Position numbers and translations under genes: made by a program | Shown: positions 34,353 through 44,245 of the stretch, piece by piece | Layout of the letters: each line of letters starts with the position of its first letter | Position numbering within the stretch: position 1 is the stretch's first letter | DNA from: Microseira wollei NIES-4236 | GTDB lineage: Bacteria > Cyanobacteriota > Cyanobacteriia > Cyanobacteriales > Aerosakkonemataceae | Assembly (NCBI RefSeq): GCF_020521235.1 | Contig: NZ_BLAY01000023.1 | Span: 1 to 64,000 of the forward strand | DNA: 64,000 nt | Reading direction: 5' to 3' | The notes under the pieces: generated by a model | Databases searched by the model: none | What the model saw: only the letters and a program-made list of their open reading frames with translations | Told to the model about the DNA's origin: nothing

Positions 34353-34715
34353 TTAACGGCTCGATAGTGAGGCGTATCGTTGCTGCCAAAAGGCTTCGAG
34401 GCGAGCAAGTGCCTCATCGTTATATCTTTGCGCTTCATGCAAAATCGACTGCCAAAGGGCGTCAAGGGCGCTCAAGTTGGGACAGTAACGAATCAGAGTG
34501 CGACTTGCGGCAATCCATTGTTCCAATTGGCGATAACTGACAAAGTAACCGCCGATGCCTTCGATATGCACCCAGAGGACGTTGTGCCATTTTTCCCAGT
34601 TGAGGATGCGCTCTTGGGGAATTTTCAGGTGTTTGGCGATTTGCCCCAGGGTGATAGGTTCTGGGATTAATGCTGTGGCGTAAGGGTTTCGGGGCTTTGG
34701 GTTTACCTCTGCAAT
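34353..34715 (-). CDS. Small HTH-like protein with damaged 5' end
   Basis: A 121-codon frame runs from a TGA-bounded point near 34715 to the stop at 34353. It encodes ITLGQIAKHLKIPQERILNW, which resembles a helix-turn-helix, followed by IEGIGGYFVSYRQLEQWIAA. The only ATG that fits (34722) is in a different frame, so there is either a one-base frameshift near the start or an unusual ATT start. The gene follows the XRE-type regulator at 104 bp on the same strand. I do not know the family. Confidence 0.45.
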   Translation of the reverse strand: MAEVNPKPRNPYATALIPEPITLGQIAKHLKIPQERILNWEKWHNVLWVHIEGIGGYFVSYRQLEQWIAASRTLIRYCPNLSALDALWQSILHEAQRYNDEALARLEAFWQQRYASLSSR

Positions 34716-34818
34716 TGTTCATGCTTGACTATTGCCAGAAAACTTTGTTGGGTTTTTTAGCAATTTATACGAATTAATCTTATTATGTCAAGATGTGAAG
34801 ACAGAAATTTTAGTTTCC

Positions 34819-35295
34819 TTATTCCTGATAGAACTCTACTTGTTCTCCAACTATGGTCAGATATTTGGACATAGCACGACTTGGTGTGTGGATACCTTTT
34901 TCCCACTCGCTAACAGTTGCCTGACGCACGCCGAGTCTTTCGGCAAACTCTGCCTGTGTCAGACCCATATGGCGACGCAGTGCCTTGATTAGTTCACTAT
35001 TCCATAATTCGGTGTCACCAAGACGCTGAACTTTAACTTTACTAGGAGGTTGGCGAAATGTAACGCGCTGCTGCTCAAAATCAACATCTTCAACGCGATA
35101 TCCGGCTTCCATCCAAGCGGAAGCTTGCCATGCGCCTTTGCGGCGATTGCTCCACCAGGCGCGTTGGCTGCGTGCCGAATCGGGTAAGCTGTCGTTCATT
35201 AGTGCCTCTATTTCCGCAAAGGTGAGGATGACTTCCGGCTGATTGTTGTCGCGCAGAAACTCCAGGAGTGGCTGGTACTTGCTGCCCTCCTTCAT
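34819..35295 (-). CDS. XRE-type regulator with DUF7662-like N-terminal domain
   Basis: The ATG at 35295 is preceded by AAAGGA and is preferred to the longer frame (to 35352). The 158-residue protein has an N-terminal domain (YQPLLEFLRD to VTFRQPP) resembling DUF7662, with SARSQRAWWSNRR and the AWMEAGYRVEDVD segment. A Cro/CI-type helix-turn-helix follows (GLTQAEFAERLGVRQATVSE). It is likely a DNA-binding repressor, perhaps with the small HTH-like gene behind it. No toxin partner is recognised. Confidence 0.75.
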   Translation of the reverse strand: MKEGSKYQPLLEFLRDNNQPEVILTFAEIEALMNDSLPDSARSQRAWWSNRRKGAWQASAWMEAGYRVEDVDFEQQRVTFRQPPSKVKVQRLGDTELWNSELIKALRRHMGLTQAEFAERLGVRQATVSEWEKGIHTPSRAMSKYLTIVGEQVEFYQE

Positions 35296-35966
35296 GCTGT
35301 ATTGTCCTTTTGTGAGCGTGCTATTCCAGGATGCCAGAAATCTGCAATCCATGAGGGCTGGCTGGGAGTCAAAATATGGTTTGTTGGCTTATATTCCTGA
35401 CGAACATCCGATTCTTAGCAAAGAATCTTATAGCAAGCTCTTGCATTAGCAATAGCATTGTGAGATAATTCGATGCCAGTTTCATGTTTGGTTGTTATGT
35501 AAATGATCAGCTAGTCACACCTCAACTGGTGACCCACGAACAATGGGTTGGTAATACCAATGCAAAATTAAGAGGTATCAGATTTTTGTTTGTAGTGAGG
35601 ACTAAAGTCCTCTCTGCGAGACGATTTATTATGCCGATATTGCATTATTTGAAATGGTTCAAATAAATACTCCTAGGACACAGTGAAAAAATTATTTGAT
35701 TTATGTTTTGAGGTAAAATTTAACTTAAAGCTCGCGATTACCTGCACAATAGTTAAACAAATATTTGATTGGCTGTTGCCCTTAGATTTTCAAGATATTC
35801 ATCACACTTGTTTCAAGGGAAAGTATGGTAGTAATGGATTTTGGGACAGGGGATTCAACAAACTGAATACTCCTAGAAAGAAGCGGGGAATTATGTTCCG
35901 AGTGAGTCTGATTGAGTCTCATCTAAATAAATGGCTGCAAAAAAACACAAACCAACTAAAAAACTC
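35296..35966. other. Intergenic, no clear gene
   Basis: A GTGAGGACTAAAGTCCTC palindrome lies near 35595. A 95-codon frame (35683-35970) shows no family and overlaps the next gene; it is not called. Promoters for the flanking divergent genes must lie here. Confidence 0.4.
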
Positions 35967-36512
35967 ATGATGTTTTCCAGAAATAATTGGCAGAAAATAC
36001 TGATCGTTACAGGAATGGCTGTTTGTACATCCGCCATTTATCCCTGTTATACTCAGGCTGAATCTGTCAGAGAAAAAGGAGATTTATTAATAGCCCAAAT
36101 TCTAGGGGGAATAGTACGAAAAATCCCCATGGAAGAAGTACCACTTCCAGCAATGTCTTCAGCAAAAACAGTGACAAATGCTGAATTTAACCTAGCCCGA
36201 ATTGAACTGAAGTCAGATGGTTCGTTAATATACATACTCAGAGGGAAAAACCAACAAGGCTTTGAAGTTGAAGTACAAGTTACTCCCAGTGGCACTATTA
36301 CTCAAGTTGACGAGCAAATAGATCCGAGTGCAGTTCCTGAAATTGCTGTAAAAGCTTTCAAACGATGGGCACCAAATGACCAACTTATCAGCACTTGGCG
36401 GAGTACCCGTCTGGGTGAGTTTTTCTATCAGTTTGTGATTCAGGATTTTTGGTTAGAAATTGCTGCTGATGGTAATAAAGTCATCATTTACCGCAAAAAA
36501 ATTCGGATTTAG
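35967..36512 (+). CDS. Secreted protein with PepSY-like repeats, unknown role
   Basis: The ATG at 35967 (or 35970) starts a signal peptide (MMFSRNNWQKILIVTGMAVC, cleavage near TQA). The roughly 180-residue product has two beta-rich halves: ARIELKSDGSLIYILRGKNQ to VTPSGTITQVDEQIDPS, then PEIAVKAFKRWAPNDQ to FWLEIAADGNKVIIYRK. This pattern is similar to PepSY domains, which often inhibit or bind peptidases. It is the first gene of a row with the PstS-like protein and the porin. The function is unknown. Confidence 0.65.
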   Translation: MMFSRNNWQKILIVTGMAVCTSAIYPCYTQAESVREKGDLLIAQILGGIVRKIPMEEVPLPAMSSAKTVTNAEFNLARIELKSDGSLIYILRGKNQQGFEVEVQVTPSGTITQVDEQIDPSAVPEIAVKAFKRWAPNDQLISTWRSTRLGEFFYQFVIQDFWLEIAADGNKVIIYRKKIRI

Positions 36513-36650
36513 TAAAACAAAAGCCCTCAGAATAGAATTCTGGGGCTACACAAACCAAGTCCGCCTACGCGGACTAATGAAAAATCAAGAGTTTTGCTTG
36601 TGTAGCCGCGATTTCTAATCGCTATCAAACCTTACCTAATAAAGATAGTC

Positions 36651-37667
36651 ATGAAGACATTTACAATCGGTAACTGGCAGAGAATTTTAACTGCCGCCGT
36701 AACTACAACAACAATTACTTTCACCACCAATCCTGCTGCGGGATTACTTAGGGGAGCTGGTGATTCTTTTGCCGAACCTCTTTATCAGCGTTATAGCAGA
36801 GAATACGAACAGCAAACAGGTGAAAAGTTTAAATACACCATTGTTGGTAGTGGTGGCGGCATTCGGTTATTTACTAATAAGTCTGTAGACTTTGCAGGTA
36901 CTAGCTTAATTCCTACTCCTATTGAGCAAAATCAGATGGAAGATGGTTTGCTAATGGTGCCGACAGGGGGAAGTGCCTTAGCTGTTGTTTATAACCTGCA
37001 AAATGCTACAAACGAGGTGAAAATATCTCGTGATAAACTGGCAAAAATATTTAGCGGTCAAATTAGCAATTGGCAACAGGTTGATCCCAGATTTCCTAGT
37101 CAAAAAATCCAAGTCGTAGTTTGTTCTGGCAATTGCGCTAGTAGCTTTATTCTGACTAAATACTTAAATAAAATAACGGGGGGAAAAATACCAGCCAGTA
37201 GAAACCCTGATTGGGGATTTAAGGTATATAATTCCTTTGCCGAAGATGGTGGAATAGCAGGAGAAGTACGACGAGTTGATGGTGCTATTGGCTATGTCCA
37301 AAGAAACTTTGCTGTGGCGAACAATCTTTCTATTGCCAGTATTGAAAATCAAAAGGGTCGTTACGTTAAACCAACTTTAGAAGAAACCAAGAAAGCCCTA
37401 GCAAAGGTCAAGTTTAATGATGATTTCACCACTGAAGATATCAAAGATCCAGAAGATGGTTATCCCTTGGTGAGTTTAACTTGGCTGCTAATTTATAAAC
37501 AGTATCTCAACCCAGATACCATGAAAGCAACTCAAAAATTGTTGACCTGGATTTTAACGAAGGGTCAAACATTTAATGAGGAGTTAGAATACACAAGAAT
37601 TCCCGAAGATGTCACCCAAAAAGCAATTGAAGCTGTAAATAATGAATTGAGAATTCGACCTTATTAA
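36651..37667 (+). CDS. PstS-like phosphate-binding protein
   Basis: The 338-residue protein has a signal-like N-terminus and the PstS fold signatures LRGAGDSFAEPLYQRY, YTIVGSGGGIRLFTNKSVDF and DFAGTS. GEVRRVDGAIGYVQ near the C-terminal lobe also fits. Such proteins bind phosphate or related anions in the periplasm for an ABC transporter; no pstCAB genes follow, so it may serve a distant transporter or sense phosphate. TCTGGCAATTGCGCTAGT encodes an unusual CSGNCASS segment at the usual phosphate-loop position, where many PstS proteins have R-x-x-x-SGT. Ligand choice may therefore differ. Confidence 0.8.
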   Translation: MKTFTIGNWQRILTAAVTTTTITFTTNPAAGLLRGAGDSFAEPLYQRYSREYEQQTGEKFKYTIVGSGGGIRLFTNKSVDFAGTSLIPTPIEQNQMEDGLLMVPTGGSALAVVYNLQNATNEVKISRDKLAKIFSGQISNWQQVDPRFPSQKIQVVVCSGNCASSFILTKYLNKITGGKIPASRNPDWGFKVYNSFAEDGGIAGEVRRVDGAIGYVQRNFAVANNLSIASIENQKGRYVKPTLEETKKALAKVKFNDDFTTEDIKDPEDGYPLVSLTWLLIYKQYLNPDTMKATQKLLTWILTKGQTFNEELEYTRIPEDVTQKAIEAVNNELRIRPY

Positions 37668-37744
37668 AACTCTGCTATTTGGCAAGTGTTAGGCAGAATA
37701 TTAAAAGCAGTTGTAGGTGTGAGGATTAATCAGTCAAAACAATC

Positions 37745-39481
37745 ATGAAAAACTTGAATGTATCATTTTCTCTTACCTCAGTGATACTGAGTTGTAATTT
37801 ACTAATTTTATCTCCAGTCCTAGCCCAAGCAGTAAACTCAAATCCTATTGAGTCAGAATCTTTAAGTAATTTAAATGTAATTCCTACACGCTTAGTTTCC
37901 CAACTATCCTCTAGGAATGAATTACCTTTAGTAACTTCTGATTTAGAATCTGAAGTTCAAGAAAATATTGTTCAGCAAATCGAAAGACTAGATAGCAATC
38001 AGCCTCCCGAACTTGAGGAAATCACCAATGTCGATCAGTTGGAAGATGTTACTCCTGACCATTGGGCCTATCAAGCGCTGCGTAGCTTAGTAGAAAAATA
38101 CCGCTGCATTAGTGGTTCGGGTGACGGAAATTTCAATGGAAATAGGGCTATGACCCGTTATGAATTTGCTGCGGCATTCAATAATTGCCTGCTCAAGATT
38201 AGACGTTCAATTGACAGCTTAAACAATCTATTGCCTCAGCAAGAAGAATTGGAAACACTCGAAAGATTGCAAGCAGAATTTGCTACAGAAATCCAAAAAA
38301 TAACTAACAGAATAGGCAACGTAGAACAGCGAGTAACTTATCTACAAGAGCGTCAGTTTAGCACTACTACAGTTTTACGGGGTGTGGGAATTTTTAATTT
38401 AAATAGTGCTTTTGGTGATCAGAAAGCAGTTGGTCCTGGGAGTCACTCCAGGAGGGAAGAATTGGATGTAAATGCTACTCTATCAGGAGCAACGATACTG
38501 ACCTTGGATACCAGTTTTACAGGTAAAGATAGATTGCGAACCCAGATGTTAGCAGGGAATATTACGGGTTCTGGCAGAAGTCTCACTGGTACAGATATGA
38601 CTCGTTTTACAGGTGCAGTCAACACTGGCAATGATATATTCTTAGGAACGGTATTTTATGAATTTCCCATAGGGAATCGCGGCAGAGTAGCGATCGCTCC
38701 TATTGCGGACTTTCCCACGCGCATTTTTCCCGCGCTTAATCCTGTCAGATCAATATCCAATTTTGGTGCAGAAAGTCCTATATACGGCTTTGCTTTTGGC
38801 AGTGGTACAATAGTTTACTATAATTTCACCGACCAAATAGCCGCAGGTATCAGTTATTTAAGCAGTTCTGGTAGCAATACTAAGGAGGGACTGTTTGGTG
38901 GTCAATATACTGTCTTGACTCAATTAACCTATAATCCTTCGGACAAAGTCGGGATTGCTTTTACCTATGGTCACTACTATGCCCCCGAACCGGGTTCAGG
39001 TATTAATGTAACTGGGGGTAAGGGCAGCATATTCGCTCAATTACCTTTTGGTGCAAGTACAGCGACTTCCTCCAATGCTTTTGGCTTACAATTTACTTAC
39101 AAACTCACCGATAAATTTATATTAGGCGGTTGGGCTAGCTACTTTAACGCTAAAGCTGAAGCTAATGTTAGTGGTTTAAATGGCTCCCAGGGTTCTAATG
39201 CAGATATCTGGAGTTGGGCAATTACCGCATCCTTAGCAGATTTGGGCAAATTAGGCAGTCAATTAAGTTTTGTCTTTGGTATGCCTCCCAAAGTGACAAG
39301 TAATGATATTGTGGCTCGGGAAGATCGGGATACTTCTTTACATATTGAGTTATCTTATCGCTACCCAATTACTGAGAAAATTTTTATAACTCCGGGATTT
39401 TTCGTAATTACAAACCCAGAACATAACGCAGCGAACCCTCCTATTTGCATTGGATTGATCCAAACTACGTTTATATTTTAA
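37745..39481 (+). CDS. Iron-uptake-type porin with SLH domain (OprB family)
   Basis: The 578-residue protein has a signal peptide, then an SLH domain (about 98-150, DVTPDHWAYQALRSLVEKYR, CISGSGDGNFNGNRAMTRYE). A coiled-coil stretch (ETLERLQAEFATEIQKITNR) and a C-terminal OprB-like beta barrel of about 380 residues follow. It is the standard architecture of cyanobacterial outer-membrane porins linked to inorganic iron or solute uptake, with the SLH part binding peptidoglycan. It follows the PstS-like gene by 78 bp, so the two may work together in anion or metal uptake. Confidence 0.88.
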   Translation: MKNLNVSFSLTSVILSCNLLILSPVLAQAVNSNPIESESLSNLNVIPTRLVSQLSSRNELPLVTSDLESEVQENIVQQIERLDSNQPPELEEITNVDQLEDVTPDHWAYQALRSLVEKYRCISGSGDGNFNGNRAMTRYEFAAAFNNCLLKIRRSIDSLNNLLPQQEELETLERLQAEFATEIQKITNRIGNVEQRVTYLQERQFSTTTVLRGVGIFNLNSAFGDQKAVGPGSHSRREELDVNATLSGATILTLDTSFTGKDRLRTQMLAGNITGSGRSLTGTDMTRFTGAVNTGNDIFLGTVFYEFPIGNRGRVAIAPIADFPTRIFPALNPVRSISNFGAESPIYGFAFGSGTIVYYNFTDQIAAGISYLSSSGSNTKEGLFGGQYTVLTQLTYNPSDKVGIAFTYGHYYAPEPGSGINVTGGKGSIFAQLPFGASTATSSNAFGLQFTYKLTDKFILGGWASYFNAKAEANVSGLNGSQGSNADIWSWAITASLADLGKLGSQLSFVFGMPPKVTSNDIVAREDRDTSLHIELSYRYPITEKIFITPGFFVITNPEHNAANPPICIGLIQTTFIF

Positions 39482-39690
39482 TTCAGACCAATATTCAAAT
39501 AGTTTAGACTTCAGCCACTCACGGGCAACTTCTTCAACGGGACGAGATTGATTATCTACTTGATAATTCATCTTTGGCATTTCTGCATTTGAAATTAACC
39601 CAGCCAATTGATTGATAGCTTCACTTTCCCTAGCATAATCCCAAGGATATCTAGGAAATTCGCCTCTTTTAACGCCGGTTTTTATAATAA
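39482..39690 (-). pseudogene. C-terminal fragment of an ABC osmoprotectant-binding protein
   Basis: The minus strand reads AINQLAGLISNAEMPKMNYQ and VDNQSRPVEEVAREWLKSKL, as at the C-terminus of OpuBC/OsmF-type binding proteins (LNYQVDxEGxxPxEVAREFL). Its 5' side is cut by a family C repeat at 39688, and its natural stop is lost because the frame runs into the porin gene. It is a dead remnant. Confidence 0.7.
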
Positions 39691-39817
39691 CGCAAGTGGC
39701 TAGTCATAAACTTCGGGGTTGCTAATTGCTGGCTAATTGCTAATAGAGGATTTTTACCAATCTCGCCAGCCATTAGCCATTAGCCACTCTTCGAGAGATA
39801 ACTAGCAACTTGAGTTA
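39688..39817. repeat. Family C palindromic repeat
   Basis: TAACGCAAGTGGCTAGTCAT (39688) and ATAACTAGCAACTTGAGTTA (to 39817) are the ends. The interior has GCTAATT and CCATTAG heptamers. It interrupts the binding-protein remnant. Confidence 0.8.
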
Positions 39818-39974
39818 ATAGATATTTTAAAGGCCAATTATCTTTTAACACTTGGATTTGGCTGAAAAAGTCCTTCAACTTGCTCCCAAATAAATACACC
39901 AGGTGCTATAAAATTGGATCCAGAATCTTGGTAAGTACCAGGAACTCACATCTTGCACCAGGAAAAGTGGATCG
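39818..39974. other. Intergenic with possible gene scraps
   Basis: On the minus strand SGSNFIAPGVFIWEQVEG and then LFQPNPSVKR end at a TAA at 39838-39840. This looks like the tail of some protein, possibly part of the same decayed gene set. No complete gene is present. Confidence 0.3.
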
Positions 39975-40188
39975 GGACTTACGCGCAAGTTCCCGGTTTC
40001 TACGAAAAATCGTTGGTTTGGGAACCAGAGATATGCCTCCCTTCCGCACTCGCGTTCGACGGTCGAAACCGGGTTTCTTTTCTCGTCGTGCGTAAGTCCT
40101 GGCTAAGAAACAGTTTGGTCAGGACTTACGCGCAAGTTCCCGGTTTCTACGGAAACCGGGTTTCTGGTCTGGTCGTGCGTAAGTCCTG
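39975..40188. repeat. Two family B palindromic repeats in tandem
   Basis: GGACTTACGC at 39975 and GCGTAAGTCC near 40091-40099 bound the first copy; CAGGACTTACGCG at 40120 and GCGTAAGTCCTG ending 40188 bound a shorter second copy. Both contain CCGGTTTCT pieces. The following 40189-40444 holds a plus-strand scrap reading DAFPDAYAQFDPDGYRCSGH, then a stop; no gene is complete. Confidence 0.8.
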
Positions 40189-40444
40189 TTGGTGATGCTT
40201 TCCCCGATGCGTACGCGCAATTCGACCCCGATGGTTACCGCTGTTCGGGCCACGAGGGAAAGTTTTCCCCATGCAATTCCCCCCAGTGGAGATGATGACT
40301 AGGCTCAAAAGCTCTCGCTGTCTACGATTGAGGAAAAATTGCCCGCGCGCTGCGCTGAAATTTTGGCGTAAATCATTATAGTGAAAATTACTGACTAAGC
40401 GGCTGGCTCTTCACCCATGACCCATTACCAATCACCGATTACCA

Positions 40445-41113
40445 ATGACCATTACTCCTGAGTCTGTTAGAGAATTGCTTTCTTCGACCAATCTGGGCGA
40501 TCGCATACGCGGCGTGAACCACTTGCGACAGCTAGAACGGGCGATCGCTTTTGAGTTGGTGCAAACCGCCATTAAAGACAGCAACCCTCGCATCCGATAT
40601 GCCGCTGTTAGCCAATTGGATAGTTTAGGGGAGCAGGATTTGCCCACTGCTTATACTATATTGCGCGATCGCTTGCTCAACGACCCCGAAACCGACGTGC
40701 AAGCAGCAGCAGCAGACTGTTTGGGCGCACTCAAATTAACCGACGCCTTTGAAGACTTGCGCCGAATTTATCAAAACACCTCCGAATGGCTACTTCAGCT
40801 CAGTATTATTGCCGCCTTGGGAGTATTCGGCGATCCGCGATGCTTTGACCTACTCCAAGAAGCACTCAACTCCAGCACCGACATCGTGAAAACTGCGGCG
40901 ATCGGTTCCTTGGGAGAACTGGGAGATTTACGGGCAATTCCCCTTTTAGTACCATACGCCACAGATCCAGATTGGCAGATCCGCCATAGGGTCGCCCAAG
41001 CACTCGGTCATCTGGGAGGAGAAGAAGCTCGCAATACCTTAGAAACTCTAGCTACTGACGAAGTAGAGCTAGTCGCAAAAGAAGCCCAAACCTATTTGCA
41101 ATCAAAGCCATAG
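40445..41113 (+). CDS. NblB-like HEAT-repeat protein
   Basis: The 222-residue protein starts MTITPESVRELLSSTNLGDR and consists of about six HEAT repeats (for example RIRYAAVSQLDSLGEQDLPT, ADCLGALKLTDAFEDLRRIY and DWQIRHRVAQALGHLGGEEA). Length and N-terminus agree with NblB-like proteins of cyanobacteria, which take part in phycobilisome breakdown, or more loosely with CpcE-like lyases. The call as NblB-like is by pattern and moderate. The gene stands alone, behind an ATTACC repeat leader. Confidence 0.7.
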   Translation: MTITPESVRELLSSTNLGDRIRGVNHLRQLERAIAFELVQTAIKDSNPRIRYAAVSQLDSLGEQDLPTAYTILRDRLLNDPETDVQAAAADCLGALKLTDAFEDLRRIYQNTSEWLLQLSIIAALGVFGDPRCFDLLQEALNSSTDIVKTAAIGSLGELGDLRAIPLLVPYATDPDWQIRHRVAQALGHLGGEEARNTLETLATDEVELVAKEAQTYLQSKP

Positions 41114-41649
41114 GGCATCGAGCAGGTAGGCAAAACAAGTGTGGGTGGGCAGGTGGGATTATAACACAGATGTCTCGCAAAATTATCTTTTCTAAGGGAA
41201 AAGCAATTTTTATCCACTTCCACCAGCTCACCCCTCTAGGAAAAAATTGTATCCTTAGTAACATTTAGGCAGAAGCATAAAATTAAAATTTAGTCAAGTA
41301 ACTGGCTGACGATAAACTGACGTATAAGTGCTTGTTTACACGAACTTTACTTTAAACAACAAATGTCCCCCCTAATTTAAAGAATCGGTAAAAATAAGCA
41401 ATTTTGCCTCTTAGTAACTTCCGCTGCACCAGTGTTGTTCATATAATGAAATTGTTAGAAGATACACGCAGGCACCGAGAGATACACGCAAAACCAGGGT
41501 CTATTAAATCGTTCGCTGCATCTACACTCAGATCTGTTCGGGTTAAAAAACCTTGTTCATATCGCTCAAACAGGGGAATAAAAATCTCAAACGGCTGCAA
41601 ACGTATCGAGATCGATAATTAATTTGCCTACATTCCAAGGGGGAATCCA
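41114..41649. other. Intergenic, leader of a PEP-CTERM gene
   Basis: This 536-bp region has no convincing gene. A short CACGCA repeat (GAGATACACGCA) lies near 41467-41492. The promoter and a long leader of the PEP-CTERM gene probably lie in the second half. CCAAGGGGG sits about 8 bases before its ATG. Confidence 0.4.
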
Positions 41650-42372
41650 ATGAATTTCAAACAAGCTTCGGCTTTTATCGGCTTACTGGCTACCAGCACG
41701 ATTGCTCTTTCCACCGCTCCTGCTCAAGCCTTTAATTTCGCCAGCGGTAACCTTTCTGGCTGTGCGACCGGAGGCACAAGCTGCACCACCAACGACGGTT
41801 TCACCATCACAGCTACTGGCGGTACCCTGGAATCCAAAACAGTAAACGGCGTTACGGGTGTGGGTGTAGGTAACCAGACCGTTGTTGCCGAGATTAACGC
41901 CGGAGAGTCTATCGACTTACTTCTGCCTGGGGGTAGTGGTATCCTAGCATCCCTCGATCTCGGTTTCATGTATCAGCCGGGAGTATTCTCGGATCAGGTG
42001 TTGGAGAAGGCTATCGTTACCACTAACACCGGCTTGATGGGCTACCTCACAGTCCAGAACGATACCAAAGCCCTGTGGGAAGTCGCAGGTTTAGGTATCA
42101 GTCAAACCCTGACAGCTCTGTCGTCTTCTACTCAATCTGGCGGTGGCTTGTACAGTATCTTAAATCCTTTCGGCAATAATGTCGTCAGCAGCGTGAGGCT
42201 AGAGCCATCCGTCTATAACAGTGTTGCTACAGACTACAGAAACAGCGACTTCAGCTTAATGGGCGCCCAAGCCGAACGAGCAGTTCCCGAACCTACCACC
42301 CTTGCAGGTCTAGGTATCGTAGCTGGATTGTTGGCTGCTTCTCGCCGTCGCAAAGCTAACGCAGCTTCCTAA
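41650..42372 (+). CDS. PEP-CTERM secreted protein, paralogue 1
   Basis: The 240-residue protein has a signal peptide (ATSTIALSTAPAQA, residues about 15-27), a beta-rich mature part (DGFTITATGGTLESKTVNGV, TGVGVGNQTVVAEINAGESI) and the PEP-CTERM tail VPEPTTLAGLGIVAGLLAAS with RRRK. The tail would direct exosortase processing and surface anchoring. The protein at 44246-45058 is a paralogue with the same order of blocks (VNGVTGVG, LxFMYxPGVFSDxV, NPFGN). The function is unknown. A strong terminator follows. Confidence 0.8.
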   Translation: MNFKQASAFIGLLATSTIALSTAPAQAFNFASGNLSGCATGGTSCTTNDGFTITATGGTLESKTVNGVTGVGVGNQTVVAEINAGESIDLLLPGGSGILASLDLGFMYQPGVFSDQVLEKAIVTTNTGLMGYLTVQNDTKALWEVAGLGISQTLTALSSSTQSGGGLYSILNPFGNNVVSSVRLEPSVYNSVATDYRNSDFSLMGAQAERAVPEPTTLAGLGIVAGLLAASRRRKANAAS

Positions 42373-42408
42373 TTGCTAAGTTTCAAGCTGTCATCTCCCT
42401 GAATCTTG

Positions 42409-42447
42409 GGGTTAAAAGTCTGACTTGACTTTTAACCCTATTTTTTT
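42409..42447 (+). terminator. Rho-independent terminator
   Basis: GGGTTAAAAGTC (42409-42420) pairs with GACTTTTAACCC (42427-42438), followed by TATTTTTTT. It ends the first PEP-CTERM gene. Confidence 0.9.
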
Positions 42448-42814
42448 AGCGATATTTATTATGAGCTGTTTGCAATCAAACAGCCCTTTTTACTATGGGA
42501 ATGGCGCTCGCTTCAGGGGGAGACGAAGTCGCTTTCCTAGGTTGCTGTATCTCAAACCTCCTTGATAAAAAAACTTTTTATTGCGAATAGAACAAAGCAT
42601 TTTCTCTACCCATGACTGGCATTGATAAAAAGCTATTAGCCAGTTTTCACCATATATACCTATCCAAAAGTTGCTATGTCAACTTCCTTGTTATACCTGG
42701 ATATTGAAGACGGCAAACATATTGCTGCTGCCCCTGTAACTTGGTTATTTTTCCTTGTAACCAGGCTGAAGTCATTGTCAAATTCTATCAGGTGATGCTT
42801 TGTCACCTGACAAG

Positions 42815-43440
42815 TTATAGCCTCCAGTGAGAGCAGTCTTTGAACATTGCCTCTATCCCATAACGTTGGCTTTTGCTCTCAATAGCACTTTTCAAATCCG
42901 GGAGTTTAGTGAGCAGATACCAAGGTTCATCTGATGGTTTACCTTTATACTTCCTTTTCCAGTAAGCCGCTAAATTGAACCGATTAAAACCTTTCTTTTG
43001 AGTCATGCTAACATGAGAGTAGAATAGACGAATACCTGGTTGAATGGGGATGGTACTTAGAGGGTGAAACCGCTGTCTTTTTTCTGGAAAATTCGTCGGG
43101 CCTTTTTGTCGGAGGGCAAAGCTAAGACGTTTCCTGTGCAACCACTACGCCAGTTCTATACTGTGAAATTCTCTATCCCCAATGATGACTAATTTATATT
43201 TTTGTAACACCAGAATGACTGGAGGTAATATTTGTTTTTGCTCTGCTAAGTTACAGGCGCCTTGTTTGTCTAACAAAGTCCTTTCATATCGGTCAAGCTC
43301 TTTTTTGATAAATTGCACTCACGAGCCAGACATTATTCTGTTGACATTGGGTTCTATCCCAGGCGATAATCAGTTGACTTCCGGCTTGGATTTGGCGAGA
43401 GAGAAATTCTCTAATAATGGGAAACTAGAGTGCAAGTATA
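42815..43440 (-). pseudogene. Decayed IS4-family transposase
   Basis: Read on the minus strand in pieces, the region gives GSQLIIAWDRTQ (first catalytic Asp), LVIIGDREFHSIELA (second Asp), then a TAG, then RKRLSFALRQKG, and PWYLLTKLPDLKSAIESKSQ ending GIEAMFKD (catalytic Glu). At least two stops and a frameshift interrupt it, and the C-terminus is lost. No inverted ends could be assigned. Confidence 0.8.
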
Positions 43441-44245
43441 CTTAATGAATTGAGAGATAAAAACCAATGGAAGTGACGAAGGCGGCGATTTTATAAAATC
43501 GGTAACGGCAGCGTTGCTGCTAATCTTTCTATTTTTACTTGCTGGCTGAGATTGTCATAACCACACCAGCATCTTCAAGGTAATTAACTGGGCAATATCA
43601 GATATCTTTCCAGGAACTTCTGATAGAATGAGGGCAACATTATAAATGTGGTCTTGTGTATTAACGAGACCTTTCCTTTTGATCGCAACTGAGTACTCTT
43701 TTATATTTTCAGAGTATTTTGTCAATCAGCCCAGATTTTTAAGCTGGGGGCTGAACCGCCAAATCCTTTGGTTGTAATGGTTTGGGGGCGCTTGTTGCCC
43801 CCTGAAGGCGATCGCTGTTGTCCCTGTCCGCGCCCGAACGCATAACTAGATACGCAGGCGCCAAAGTGCGTCTTTACACTTCCTCTCCCTCTCCCACTTC
43901 CCTATTTTTGTAGGCGGCGCAACAGTTATAACACCTATTATTACTAACTAAGTTATTTAAAGATACCGTGAAGAGTCCGTGAATTTACATCCTGAGATCT
44001 ACCGAGTCCCAAATTGGGTTTCTATAATCGAGACGTAAGTACATCACGCAAGGTCTGAGATACCCAAGTGCAAATCAGAGACTATCAGCTCAACACTATG
44101 CATCTACCCTCAGAAGATTTGTTTGAACTAAAACACCTTTCTCAAGTTCAATCCAGTTGGAGGGATGGGCGAAAAAACCAAACTCTCAGACTATTGCTAA
44201 TGCATGCCAATTAATCCATGTTTGGCTCGGGTATAAAGAGGAAAA
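43441..44245. other. Intergenic, no gene seen
   Basis: A GGGGGCGCTTGTTGCCCCC hairpin lies near 43784. The 200 bases before the second PEP-CTERM gene probably hold its promoter. GAGGAAAA sits about 6 bases before ATG 44246. Nothing else is recognised. Confidence 0.4.

Noticed and set aside
35683-35970. 95-codon plus-strand frame before the PepSY-like gene
   Set aside because: No family, overlaps the next gene, weak start; could be real but not supportable.
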